DNA from: JBKEDC01 sp047975205
Lineage (GTDB): Bacteria; Bacteroidota; Bacteroidia; Bacteroidales; Prolixibacteraceae
Length of the DNA: 64,000 bases
Reading direction: 5' to 3'
Assembly (NCBI GenBank): GCA_047975205.1
Contig: JBKEDC010000003.1
Coordinates: 1 to 64,000 of the forward strand
Shown here: piece after piece, positions 51,501-59,580 of the stretch
Position numbering within the stretch: position 1 is the stretch's first letter
How the letters are laid out: the number at the start of each line of letters is the position of its first letter
Position numbers and translations under genes: made by a program
The notes under the pieces: generated by a model
What the model saw: the letters and a program-made list of their open reading frames with translations, nothing else
What the model was told of the DNA's origin: nothing
Database searches by the model: none

Positions 51501-53606
51501 CTATTTCTCTTCGTTCTTTGGTTTTAACCATTTATCTAACCAATTCTTGAATACGCGTTGCCATAATATACTATTTTGTGCTTGTGTTACCCAATGTGAT
51601 TCTTCGGGGAAGAATAGAAATTCTGCCGGAATATCGCGTAAAACGGCTGCATTAAACGCGCCCATACCCTGAGTGTAAGGAATGCGAAAATCTTTACCTC
51701 CTGTTATAACTAGAATTGGGGTGTCCCACTTCCCAACATATTTATGTGGAGAGAAGCTATATGAACGCTGTGCAGCTTTATTATTTTTATCCCAATAAGC
51801 ACCACCAATATCCCAATTCTCAAACCACATTTCTTCAGTAGTTACATACATTTGTTCAAAGTTAAAGATGCCGCAGTGTGAGATAAATGCTTTGAAGCGT
51901 CCTTCATGATGACCGGCTAAATAGTTTACGGAAAATCCACCATAACTGGCACCAACTGCACCTAATCGGTTTTCATCAACGTAAGACTCCTTAGACACAG
52001 CATCTATTGCCGAGAAATAATCTTGAATATTTAAACCTCCATAATCTTTACTGATTTGCTCCAGCCATTCTTTGCCAAATCCGGGCAATCCTCTTCTGTT
52101 AGGAGCAACAACAATATAACCGTCGGCTGCCATTTGCTGAAAGTTCCAGCGATATGACCAAAATTGGCTAACTGTTCCCTGGGGACCACCTTGGCAATAT
52201 AAAATGGCCGGATACTTTTTTGTCGGGTCAAAGTGTGGAGGATATATCACCCACACTAACATATCTTTATTATCGACTGTTTTTACCCATCGTTTTTCCA
52301 CCTTACCCATCGTTAGTTGGGCTCGAAGTTTATCATTAATATGCGTGAGTGCTTCATCTTTACCTGTTTTCATATCCACCAGATACAACTCTGCAGGTTG
52401 AGACATCGATGCTTTCTGCGCAAGCATCTTACTCCCTCCGGCTTCTTCTACTGAAAGGTAATTATGCACTCCTTCGGTAAATTTCTTGAGTTTGTTTGTT
52501 TGCAGGTTGAAGCAATAAATTTCATCGGTGGCATGATAATCGCTAATAAAGTAAATAGCATTGCTATCATGACTCCAACTTAAGTGTGTAGCGTTTTGTT
52601 CCCATCCTGATGAGAGATTGTTTACCTCACCGGTTTTGATATTCATGACGAAAAGACGCGTTTGATCTGATTCATATCCATCTCTCTCCATGCTTGTCCA
52701 CGCTAAATATTTACCATCAGGTGAAAAAACGGGGTCTTTATCATACCCTTTATTGTTTTCAGTCAGATTTCTAGTTTTATCTGTCGTACGGTCGTATTCA
52801 TAAAGGTCAGTATTTGTACTTTCCGCATAAGCTTTCCCATTCAACTTTTTGCATGAATAAACTAGTTTCTTGGAATCTGCACTCCAAGTTACTTGTTCTA
52901 TACCGTCAAACGGACGATCGGGAGCATCAAATCGCTCTCCTTCTAAAAGATCTTTTCCTCTTGTAATCAACTCTTCTGATTCAATATCGGCTATAAATAC
53001 ATGATTATAGGTATAATCATGCCAAGCATCCCAATGTCGATACATTAAATCATTGGTCAGCATCGCATTTGCTTTTGGTAGATCCGGAAAAATATCATTA
53101 ACTGTTTGATCTAGCTTCACTTGTTGAATATAAGCTATCGACTTTGAATCCGGCGAGTATTTAAATCCTGTCACTCCTTCATTAATATTCGTAACTTGTT
53201 TAGCCTCGGTTCCATCCGGATTCATTTCCCAAACTTGCCCGTTCATAAGATAGCCAATTTTGCTACCATCGGGTTTCCACATGGCTCCACCTTCATTTTT
53301 AGCCGTATTTGTGAGACGTTTCGATTCTCCTGTTTTTAATTTTACCGTGTATAAATCACGATAGCCTTTATTGCCCGCTATATCATAAAAAGTAACAGCA
53401 TATAATGCCGTGTGTCCATCGGGAGATAAACTAACATTACTAAGTCTTCCGAATGACCAAAGCACCTCGGGAGTCATTACATCTGATGATAATTTTACTT
53501 CCTTAGGCGTAAATCCATCCTGGATTGTTTCTTCTTTCATTCCATCTTGATTTGAACATGCGCTAAACATAGCTAACGCACTACATAAAATTAAAGTATT
53601 TCTCAT
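51501..53606 (-). CDS. S9-family prolyl oligopeptidase-like peptidase, lipoprotein
   Basis: A 701-aa lipoprotein serine peptidase (acylaminoacyl-peptidase/DPP branch). The signal peptide ends at Cys17 (LAMFSAC). A beta-propeller with WD40-like/PD40 repeats (SLSPDGHTALYAV, MWKPDGSKIGYLM, VFSPDGKYLAWTS) precedes the alpha/beta-hydrolase domain: GASYGGFS with Ser554, Asp in GGKDFRIPY, His in PEESHWV. It belongs with the C69 and M13 peptidases in a minus-strand peptidase group. A -7 element stands only 5 bp before the ATG. Confidence 0.94.
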   Translation of the reverse strand: MRNTLILCSALAMFSACSNQDGMKEETIQDGFTPKEVKLSSDVMTPEVLWSFGRLSNVSLSPDGHTALYAVTFYDIAGNKGYRDLYTVKLKTGESKRLTNTAKNEGGAMWKPDGSKIGYLMNGQVWEMNPDGTEAKQVTNINEGVTGFKYSPDSKSIAYIQQVKLDQTVNDIFPDLPKANAMLTNDLMYRHWDAWHDYTYNHVFIADIESEELITRGKDLLEGERFDAPDRPFDGIEQVTWSADSKKLVYSCKKLNGKAYAESTNTDLYEYDRTTDKTRNLTENNKGYDKDPVFSPDGKYLAWTSMERDGYESDQTRLFVMNIKTGEVNNLSSGWEQNATHLSWSHDSNAIYFISDYHATDEIYCFNLQTNKLKKFTEGVHNYLSVEEAGGSKMLAQKASMSQPAELYLVDMKTGKDEALTHINDKLRAQLTMGKVEKRWVKTVDNKDMLVWVIYPPHFDPTKKYPAILYCQGGPQGTVSQFWSYRWNFQQMAADGYIVVAPNRRGLPGFGKEWLEQISKDYGGLNIQDYFSAIDAVSKESYVDENRLGAVGASYGGFSVNYLAGHHEGRFKAFISHCGIFNFEQMYVTTEEMWFENWDIGGAYWDKNNKAAQRSYSFSPHKYVGKWDTPILVITGGKDFRIPYTQGMGAFNAAVLRDIPAEFLFFPEESHWVTQAQNSILWQRVFKNWLDKWLKPKNEEK

Positions 53607-53611
53607 AAGTA

Positions 53612-53619
53612 CAAATATA
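53612..53619 (-). promoter_or_regulatory. -7 element for the S9 peptidase gene
   Basis: On the minus strand TATATTTG fits TAnnTTTG and ends 5 bp before the ATG, implying a very short leader. Confidence 0.5.
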
Positions 53620-53722
53620 AATATTTGAATTCAAATTATATAGTTAGTAGCAATGCTTGACTATATAAATCTTATATGCTTCTAATTGCAGTGTTCATAA
53701 ATAGGAATATTAATTCTTTATA

Positions 53723-53754
53723 CAAAAAAGGTGAGCCATGGCTCACCTTTTTTG
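53723..53754 (-). terminator. Perfect 32-bp palindrome, terminator of the OMP pair
   Basis: Bases 53723-53754 read the same on both strands, centred on CATG. As RNA it forms a 14-bp stem with a 4-base loop and a U run, 19 bp after the stop of the 53773 gene. Confidence 0.85.
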
Positions 53755-53772
53755 TTGTTTGATGTCTTTTTT

Positions 53773-54858
53773 CTAAACATTAAAGCGGTAATTAAGAGAT
53801 AACATAAATGATTTTCGATCTCCAACAACTCCGGCTTCTGAACGAAACATCCATCGTTTATTAAATTGATATTGACAACCGACTGTGCCATTCCAAGCTG
53901 CTTTAAGTTGTTTATCAAACTGATACTCTATGATACCTGCAGCATTAAAGTTCTCTAGCTTATCCATTACTTCAGGTATTGGTGTTTTATTAATAGCCAT
54001 TTGTTGAAGTTTTCCCAATCCATCGTACCAGTTATGATAATTGGCTACAATTTCATCACGTTTCTCTGCCATTGATGGAGGAATTAACGTATTCAGCGGT
54101 ATTTCACCATGCGACAATGCACCTCCCATGCTTCCTCTCATTCCTCCGACCCAAATACCGAAGTTTTTATCCGGACGCCTTTTATTTCTAAACACATGAC
54201 CTACACGCGTTCCTATAATTTGAGTCCTTAGGGGATTCTCCAATAGTTCCGGCTTACTCCATGTCCAATTGATATCAACAGTAAAGAATAAGGGGCCTAA
54301 AGCTCCGGCAAACATAGTACCAAATCCATTTACAGCAATATTCTGTTTAACTTTTGCAATCATATTAATAGGCAAATCCGGAATGCTACTGTACTGAGGG
54401 AATGACAAATGACTAATGCTAATATCTGTTTTTGTATGCCCAAACCCGAATAGTCCGTAAACATTTAAAAAAGGCAATACCCATATGTCCGGGCGAAAGG
54501 TTACAGTAGAAGCTACACTTGTATTCTCTCCAAACTTGATAAAATCAGCATCTTGCAGAGCGATTCCATTTCCTGAAACAGGATGAAATCCTAACTGAAA
54601 GTCTGTTATCATAATATGTTGCTTCATGTTCATATTATTGACCATCACTCCTGCTGAATAAGGGATGTCAATTCCTGCATGATAAGCTTTTTGCCCCAGT
54701 ATTGGAAAAACATGATCATATTGAATGTGCTTAAGACTGTCTGTATAAGCTTCTTGTGCGCTTCCAAATTCTTTAGTAGCGTATTGGGCTCTCACTTGAT
54801 TAGTTAGCAATATACTTGCTGCTACAATCAATATTTTAAATAATTTCTTAGAAATCAT
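53773..54858 (-). CDS. Predicted outer-membrane beta-barrel protein, function unknown
   Basis: A 361-aa exported protein with a signal peptide (ending VRAQ, about residue 25). The mature part has alternating hydrophobic and aromatic strands (GVMVNNMNMKQHIMITDFQL, DIWVLPFLNVYGLFGFG, PLFFTVDINWTWSKPE, GIIEYQFDKQLKAAWNGTVG) and ends FMLSLNYRFNV, typical of an outer-membrane barrel C-terminus. An INxTWSKPE segment and an acidic-basic loop follow, but no named family is recognised. It is second in a two-gene operon, 23 bp after the gene at 54882-55625. Confidence 0.7.
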   Translation of the reverse strand: MISKKLFKILIVAASILLTNQVRAQYATKEFGSAQEAYTDSLKHIQYDHVFPILGQKAYHAGIDIPYSAGVMVNNMNMKQHIMITDFQLGFHPVSGNGIALQDADFIKFGENTSVASTVTFRPDIWVLPFLNVYGLFGFGHTKTDISISHLSFPQYSSIPDLPINMIAKVKQNIAVNGFGTMFAGALGPLFFTVDINWTWSKPELLENPLRTQIIGTRVGHVFRNKRRPDKNFGIWVGGMRGSMGGALSHGEIPLNTLIPPSMAEKRDEIVANYHNWYDGLGKLQQMAINKTPIPEVMDKLENFNAAGIIEYQFDKQLKAAWNGTVGCQYQFNKRWMFRSEAGVVGDRKSFMLSLNYRFNV

Positions 54859-54881
54859 ATATATTCTTTTGGTTAATAACT

Positions 54882-55625
54882 CTATTGTTTGTGTAAAACA
54901 ATTTTCTGTTTATTCTCTCCATTTGCAATTGACAAGCTTAATTCTTCACCTTTCATCATAGCTACACCCAACCAGATGGTTCCATTCGGCATTGTGAATT
55001 TTACTTCATATAAATCCTCTAAATCAGCAGTTTTTAGAGTCGCAATAATTTGTTTCTTTTGATAATCTAATTTGTCAGAATTTAATACAATCAAATCCAA
55101 CCTATCTACTTTTTTATTTAACTCCAAAAGATACTTATCGTTGTAGTAAATAGTTCCTTTGTTCTTTGATACAGGAGCTTTTGTTTCCGAGGCATTTACT
55201 TCATCAATTGCTACTGATGGTAAATTGTCTAAATCTTTAAGTGCATCAGCGACAGCTTCAGCATAGCCATCGACAAAATTTTTAGATCGTCCGGCACCTT
55301 CCTCTTCCCATACAATTTCACCTCTGCAATCTGTTAACTGAACTTTAACTTTGCATCGCAGCATAGAATTTTCTTTAATAATACCCACCTGAAGTTCGTC
55401 ACAATAACTATCAGAGTTCGAGTTCTTATTAAATGTCGTTTTAATATCTTTCGATATAAATACCTGCTGCAACGATGTACTAATTTGGTATGGATTAACA
55501 CCACTCCCTATTGTTGGAAATGAGGTTGGGATATACACTTGGGTATAATTATGCTGAGCTGAGACTACATTCAAACTAATTGAAAGGACTAGCGCAACTA
55601 TACCTTTTCTAAATATCTGCTTCAT
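54882..55625 (-). CDS. Exported protein of unknown function, paired with the barrel gene
   Basis: A 247-aa protein with a cleavable signal peptide (MKQIFRKGIVALVLSIS to VVSAQ). The start at 55625 is taken because an upstream in-frame extension lacks a signal sequence. The mature domain has IISTSLQQVFISKDIKT-like ISTSLQQVFISKDIKTTF, LRCKVKVQLTDCRGEIVWEE and a helix AYAEAVADALKDLDN, recalling periplasmic alpha-beta domains of outer-membrane lipoprotein families, but I cannot name one. It lies divergent from hemH and upstream of the barrel gene in a probable operon. Confidence 0.7.
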   Translation of the reverse strand: MKQIFRKGIVALVLSISLNVVSAQHNYTQVYIPTSFPTIGSGVNPYQISTSLQQVFISKDIKTTFNKNSNSDSYCDELQVGIIKENSMLRCKVKVQLTDCRGEIVWEEEGAGRSKNFVDGYAEAVADALKDLDNLPSVAIDEVNASETKAPVSKNKGTIYYNDKYLLELNKKVDRLDLIVLNSDKLDYQKKQIIATLKTADLEDLYEVKFTMPNGTIWLGVAMMKGEELSLSIANGENKQKIVLHKQ

Positions 55626-55651
55626 ATCAACGATTATATTTTTTAGTTGTT

Positions 55652-55659
55652 TAACTTTG
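55652..55659 (+). promoter_or_regulatory. -7 element for hemH
   Basis: TAACTTTG fits TAnnTTTG, 15 bp before the first hemH ATG (27 bp before the second). Confidence 0.5.
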
Positions 55660-55674
55660 CGAATACTATAATAG

Positions 55675-56682
55675 ATGGCAAATTTAATGAAAAAAGGAAT
55701 ATTAATTGTTAACACAGGAACAATAGATACCTGTAATAAAAAAGTCTTAGCAAATTATTTACGTGAGTTCCTAATGGATGAGCGGGTAATTGACATCCCT
55801 CTTTGGAAACGATGGTTACTCGTTAATGGCATCATCGTTCCTACTCGCACACCCAAAGTCATTAAAGAATACCAAAAACTATTTACTCACGAAGGTTCGC
55901 CTTTATTAACTCATGGGAATAAACTAAGTACTATAATAAAGAAACACTTGGGGAGTGATTTTGTTGTAGAATTAGCCATGCGATATCAAACACCATCGAT
56001 AAAAAATGCCTTATTCAAATTACGGGAAAAACACGTTGATGAGATTATTGTATTCCCATTATTTCCTCAATATGCCTCAGCAACGGTGGGTTCTATACAT
56101 CAACAAGTGATGAAATTTATATTGTCGTGGCATGTCATACCTCGCATTCGTTTGGTCAGTTCTTTTTACAAAAATCCACTATTCATTAATTGTTATGGTC
56201 AACATATCGAGAAATATATCGGCAAAGAAAAAGATTTCCATTTAGTATTCAGTTATCACGGAATACCTCAACGCCATGTTGAATACAGCAAACAAAGTTC
56301 CTTTGGAAGTGAACATGCTGATTCAATTGATTACAATTATCAATCAGCGTGTTTCCAGACATCCAAACTATTAGCCGAAAGGCTGAATTTAAGCAGAGAG
56401 CAATACACTACTTGTTTCCAAAGTCGATTGGGCAAAGAACCTTGGATTCAGCCCTATACTTCAGATACTATTACAAAGCTCGCACAAGATGGAGAAGAAA
56501 ACATTATTGCTTGCTCGCCTTCATTTGTTGCTGATTGTTTAGAAACAACCATTGAAATTGGAGAACAATATCGTAACTTATTTCTTGCGCATGGAGGGAA
56601 AAGCTTCACATTGATAGACAGTTTAAACTCCAATGAAGATTGGGCCGAAGCCTTGGTTCAAATGATTAAAGAGTTGGCGTAA
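55675..56682 (+). CDS. hemH: Ferrochelatase
   Basis: HemH inserts Fe2+ into protoporphyrin IX (or coproporphyrin III) to complete heme. The 335-aa chain shows GILIVNTGT at the start, FPLFPQYASATVGS, the active-site His195 in FSYHGIP, and SPSFVADCLETTIEI with the conserved acidic helix. The start may be the ATG at 55675 or four codons later (55687), which begins nearer the conserved core. No Fe-S cysteine cluster is seen. The 3' end overlaps the convergent tilS gene by 17 bp. Confidence 0.93.
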   Translation: MANLMKKGILIVNTGTIDTCNKKVLANYLREFLMDERVIDIPLWKRWLLVNGIIVPTRTPKVIKEYQKLFTHEGSPLLTHGNKLSTIIKKHLGSDFVVELAMRYQTPSIKNALFKLREKHVDEIIVFPLFPQYASATVGSIHQQVMKFILSWHVIPRIRLVSSFYKNPLFINCYGQHIEKYIGKEKDFHLVFSYHGIPQRHVEYSKQSSFGSEHADSIDYNYQSACFQTSKLLAERLNLSREQYTTCFQSRLGKEPWIQPYTSDTITKLAQDGEENIIACSPSFVADCLETTIEIGEQYRNLFLAHGGKSFTLIDSLNSNEDWAEALVQMIKELA

Positions 56683-57985
56683 ATATTATTTTACAAATCG
56701 TTTTTGTATCGTTTGTTATTTTAAATTTATCACCTATTCGCTTACCTACAATCCAGACGATATCATCCTCGCTACACAGCAGCCATTGCAGCTCTTTCTC
56801 CGATATTGACATTTTTTGGTCGGTAAAAAAATCGCTGAGTTTCTTCGTCCCTTTCATACCCAATGGAATAAAACTATCTCCCACTTTCCACTTTCTCAAT
56901 GTTAACGGGAATACTAACTTATCAGCATCTAACTCTGCCACACAAGAATCAACTGTAAATGAGAAATTCAATCCAATAGGTTCCACATGTAAGCCTAATT
57001 TTATAGGTTCCGTTATTATTTGATTTTTGAATAATTTCATACTTCTTCCCTCATCTTCCTTTGGTAATTCTGAGATAATAAGGTGTGTTCTATCTTTTAT
57101 TAAACGATGAGATTTTGAGGTGAAAACTTTTCCTGAAATGCTATCCAACGAGCGATAAACATCTGTACTTTGAGCTGCATTGAAGCCATAAGTAGCAAGT
57201 ATTTCAAATAATACTGTCGATGAATAAGCGTTAGACTGCAATTTTGCTATATCTAATTTACCACACTGAAACAGCTCTGTCTTGATTCTATTAATCTCAC
57301 TAAAATACAAATTGGCTGTCGCTTGTAAATTAGTGGCTGTTCTTACAACATTATTTCGGAAAGCACTATTCAAATTCTCAAATAAGGGAATAATTTGGTG
57401 TCTAATTACATTCCGCTGATACACTAATTCATCGTTACTGGAATCATGGCGATAAGGTAGTCTGTTTTCTTCGGCAAAGGCAAGGATATCTTTCCGCGAT
57501 GCAAACAATAGCGGACGAACTAGATCGGTTTGCTTAGCTTGAATACCTGTCAATCCTTTGATACCGGTTCCTCTTGTCAAGTTAATGAGTATAGTCTCTA
57601 TCAGATCATCTTTATGATGGGCAGTTAGTATATATTGACTATGTGTTTTCTCCTTCACTTCTTTGAACCAAGCATATCGCAATTCTCTTGCTGCCATTTC
57701 AATAGATATTCCTTCTTGTTGAGCAAAGGCTTTCGTATCAAAATGCTTAATTTTTAAGCTGATGTTATTTGTTATGCAATAGTTGCTTAAAAAAATTTCT
57801 TCTTCGTCAGATTCCTCTCCCCTCAAGTTAAAATTACAATGCACCACCGTAAATGCATAAGGCAGCTGTTGAAACAGATGTAACATAACCATGGAATCTA
57901 CGCCACCGCTCACAGCCAACAAAAGTTTATCTGATTCTTCAAATAAACTTTCATCGGCAATATATTTGTTTAGTTCTCGGAGCAT
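56666..57985 (-). CDS. tilS: tRNA(Ile)-lysidine synthase
   Basis: TilS attaches lysine to C34 of the CAU-anticodon tRNA-Ile so that it reads AUA. It is 439 aa, with the PP-loop ATP motif SGGVDS at 26-31, HCNFNLRGEESDEEE, and TAHHKDDLIETILINLTRGTG, then the C-terminal TilS domains (FIPLGMKGTKKLSDFF). It begins one base from the pepT stop, so the two form an operon. It overlaps hemH by 17 bp at its 3' end. Confidence 0.96.
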   Translation of the reverse strand: MLRELNKYIADESLFEESDKLLLAVSGGVDSMVMLHLFQQLPYAFTVVHCNFNLRGEESDEEEIFLSNYCITNNISLKIKHFDTKAFAQQEGISIEMAARELRYAWFKEVKEKTHSQYILTAHHKDDLIETILINLTRGTGIKGLTGIQAKQTDLVRPLLFASRKDILAFAEENRLPYRHDSSNDELVYQRNVIRHQIIPLFENLNSAFRNNVVRTATNLQATANLYFSEINRIKTELFQCGKLDIAKLQSNAYSSTVLFEILATYGFNAAQSTDVYRSLDSISGKVFTSKSHRLIKDRTHLIISELPKEDEGRSMKLFKNQIITEPIKLGLHVEPIGLNFSFTVDSCVAELDADKLVFPLTLRKWKVGDSFIPLGMKGTKKLSDFFTDQKMSISEKELQWLLCSEDDIVWIVGKRIGDKFKITNDTKTICKIIFTPTL

Positions 57986-57986
57986 A

Positions 57987-59213
57987 TTACTTTTCTAGCT
58001 CGGTTATTTTTTGCACAAGTTTTACAACTAATTCCGTTGCTTTAACCAAGGCTCTCACCGGAATGTATTCATAAGGTCCGTGAAAATTTAATCCTCCGGC
58101 AAAGATATTCGGACATGGCAACCCCATAAAAGACAATCGAGCACCATCAGTCCCCCCTCGTATAGGTCGAAGGATTGGTTTGATATCAATTTCTTTCATC
58201 GTTTCCTCTACCAAATCTACAATATATTTTACCGGCTCTACCATTTCGCGCATATTGAAATATTGATCTACCACCTCAACAGAAACCAATTGTTCACCAT
58301 ATTTTGCATTCATAAAATCGCACACCTGTTTAATCAAAGCTTTTTTATTTTCATAGAGTTCTTTATTATGGTCGCGAATGATGTAAGAAAGTTTTGTTTC
58401 CGTAACTTTTCCATCGAAGCTCATTAGGTGAAAAAAGCCATCATACCATGTGGTGTGTTCCGGACGTTGGTGTGTCGGCAGCATATCGTCGAATTGCTTG
58501 GCCAGTTGAATGGCATTAATCATTTTATCTTTAGCTGCTCCCGGGTGCACACTTCTCCCCTTCACGGTAACCACTGCTGCTGCTGCATTAAAGTTTTCAT
58601 ATTCTAATTCTCCAATCATCCCACCATCTAAGGTGTAGGCAAAATCTGCACCAAATTTTTCTACATTAAAATGATCGGCTCCTTTACCTACTTCTTCATC
58701 AGGCGTAAAACAGACACGTATCCTGCCATGTTCAATCTCCTGATGATTAAGCAGATATTCCATAGCTGTTATAATTTCTGCAATTCCGGCTTTATCATCA
58801 GCACCTAGTAATGTATTTCCATCGGTTGTAATAATTTCCTCACCCACATAATTCAGTATTTCCGGAAATTGGCTCGGCGATAAAACTAACTCATCATTAA
58901 GCTGAATATCTTCTCCTCCATACTTACGAATAATCGGATTTACATCTTTTCCGGAATAATCAGGACTAGTGTCCATATGAGCAATAAATCCGACCGTAGG
59001 ACATATTGCGTTACAAGTAGCCGGAACAGTTGCCATAACATAACCATATTCATCTTTTTCTACTTCGCTGAACCCTATCGTTTGCAATTCTTCTACTAAT
59101 TTATCGGCAAAAATTAGTTGACGATCCGTACTGGGGAAACTATTACTTTTAGGGTCTGATTCTGTATATTCTTTTACATAACGTAAAAAACGTGCTAACA
59201 CTTGCTCTTTCAT
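57987..59213 (-). CDS. pepT: Tripeptide aminopeptidase (peptidase T)
   Basis: A 408-aa cytosolic M20 zinc enzyme that removes the N-terminal residue of tripeptides. Metal-site blocks are FIAHMDTSPDYSG (His79, Asp81), LLGADDKAGIAE, FTPDEEVGKGADHF and the C-terminal PIRGGTDGARLS and FAGGLNFHGPYEY. Length matches PepT (about 408). The upstream 367-bp spacer holds degenerate repeats. It is first in the pepT-tilS operon. Confidence 0.96.
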   Translation of the reverse strand: MKEQVLARFLRYVKEYTESDPKSNSFPSTDRQLIFADKLVEELQTIGFSEVEKDEYGYVMATVPATCNAICPTVGFIAHMDTSPDYSGKDVNPIIRKYGGEDIQLNDELVLSPSQFPEILNYVGEEIITTDGNTLLGADDKAGIAEIITAMEYLLNHQEIEHGRIRVCFTPDEEVGKGADHFNVEKFGADFAYTLDGGMIGELEYENFNAAAAVVTVKGRSVHPGAAKDKMINAIQLAKQFDDMLPTHQRPEHTTWYDGFFHLMSFDGKVTETKLSYIIRDHNKELYENKKALIKQVCDFMNAKYGEQLVSVEVVDQYFNMREMVEPVKYIVDLVEETMKEIDIKPILRPIRGGTDGARLSFMGLPCPNIFAGGLNFHGPYEYIPVRALVKATELVVKLVQKITELEK

Positions 59214-59580
59214 AATCTAACTGTTTTTTTATTCTCTAGCGAAAATACAATATTTAAGTCAAAAACAGCTAATCTATTAGCCGATATAATAATAGTATTT
59301 CTCTGTTATAAAAAAAATTCTACTCATATTCATTGATAATAGAAACAATTAAACCAAATTATCTCCATCCATTTTTAGTGAACGATGCCATTAGGAATAA
59401 TTTCTGTGTATATTTATTGTCAATGAATACAATTAAAGCTAAGTGTATTCATTTATCCTTAATAATTGATACAACTAGACCTAGTTATAAACATATTTGC
59501 AACAGATTAAGGTTATCTCAGGTATCACATGATATTCAAACGAAAACTAAACAGTTAGAAATCAAATAGTTGAATATAAT
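59214..59580. other. Intergenic region upstream of pepT with 42-bp-period repeats
   Basis: This 367-bp AT-rich spacer lies between recQ and pepT, both on the minus strand. On the minus strand TATTTTCG near pepT (about 59242-59249) is a one-mismatch -7 element. The rest is occupied by the degenerate repeats at 59338-59508. Confidence 0.55.
59338..59508. repeat. Degenerate tandem repeats, period about 42-44 bp
   Basis: Related segments begin near 59338, 59382, 59424 and 59467. The best pair is TAATAGAAACAATTAAACC and TAATTGATACAACTAGACC, 20 of 26 bases equal when extended. The copy at 59467 has the palindrome AACTAGACCTAGTT. Period and opening words resemble the array at 51160-51326. Similarity is low, so the assignment is tentative. 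Confidence 0.45.

Noticed and set aside
59312..59569. Open frame of about 80 codons on the plus strand upstream of pepT, with a 14-residue repeat
   Set aside because: It starts with TTG at best and consists of the 42-bp-period repeat. A period divisible by three keeps a frame open automatically, so this is not evidence for a protein.
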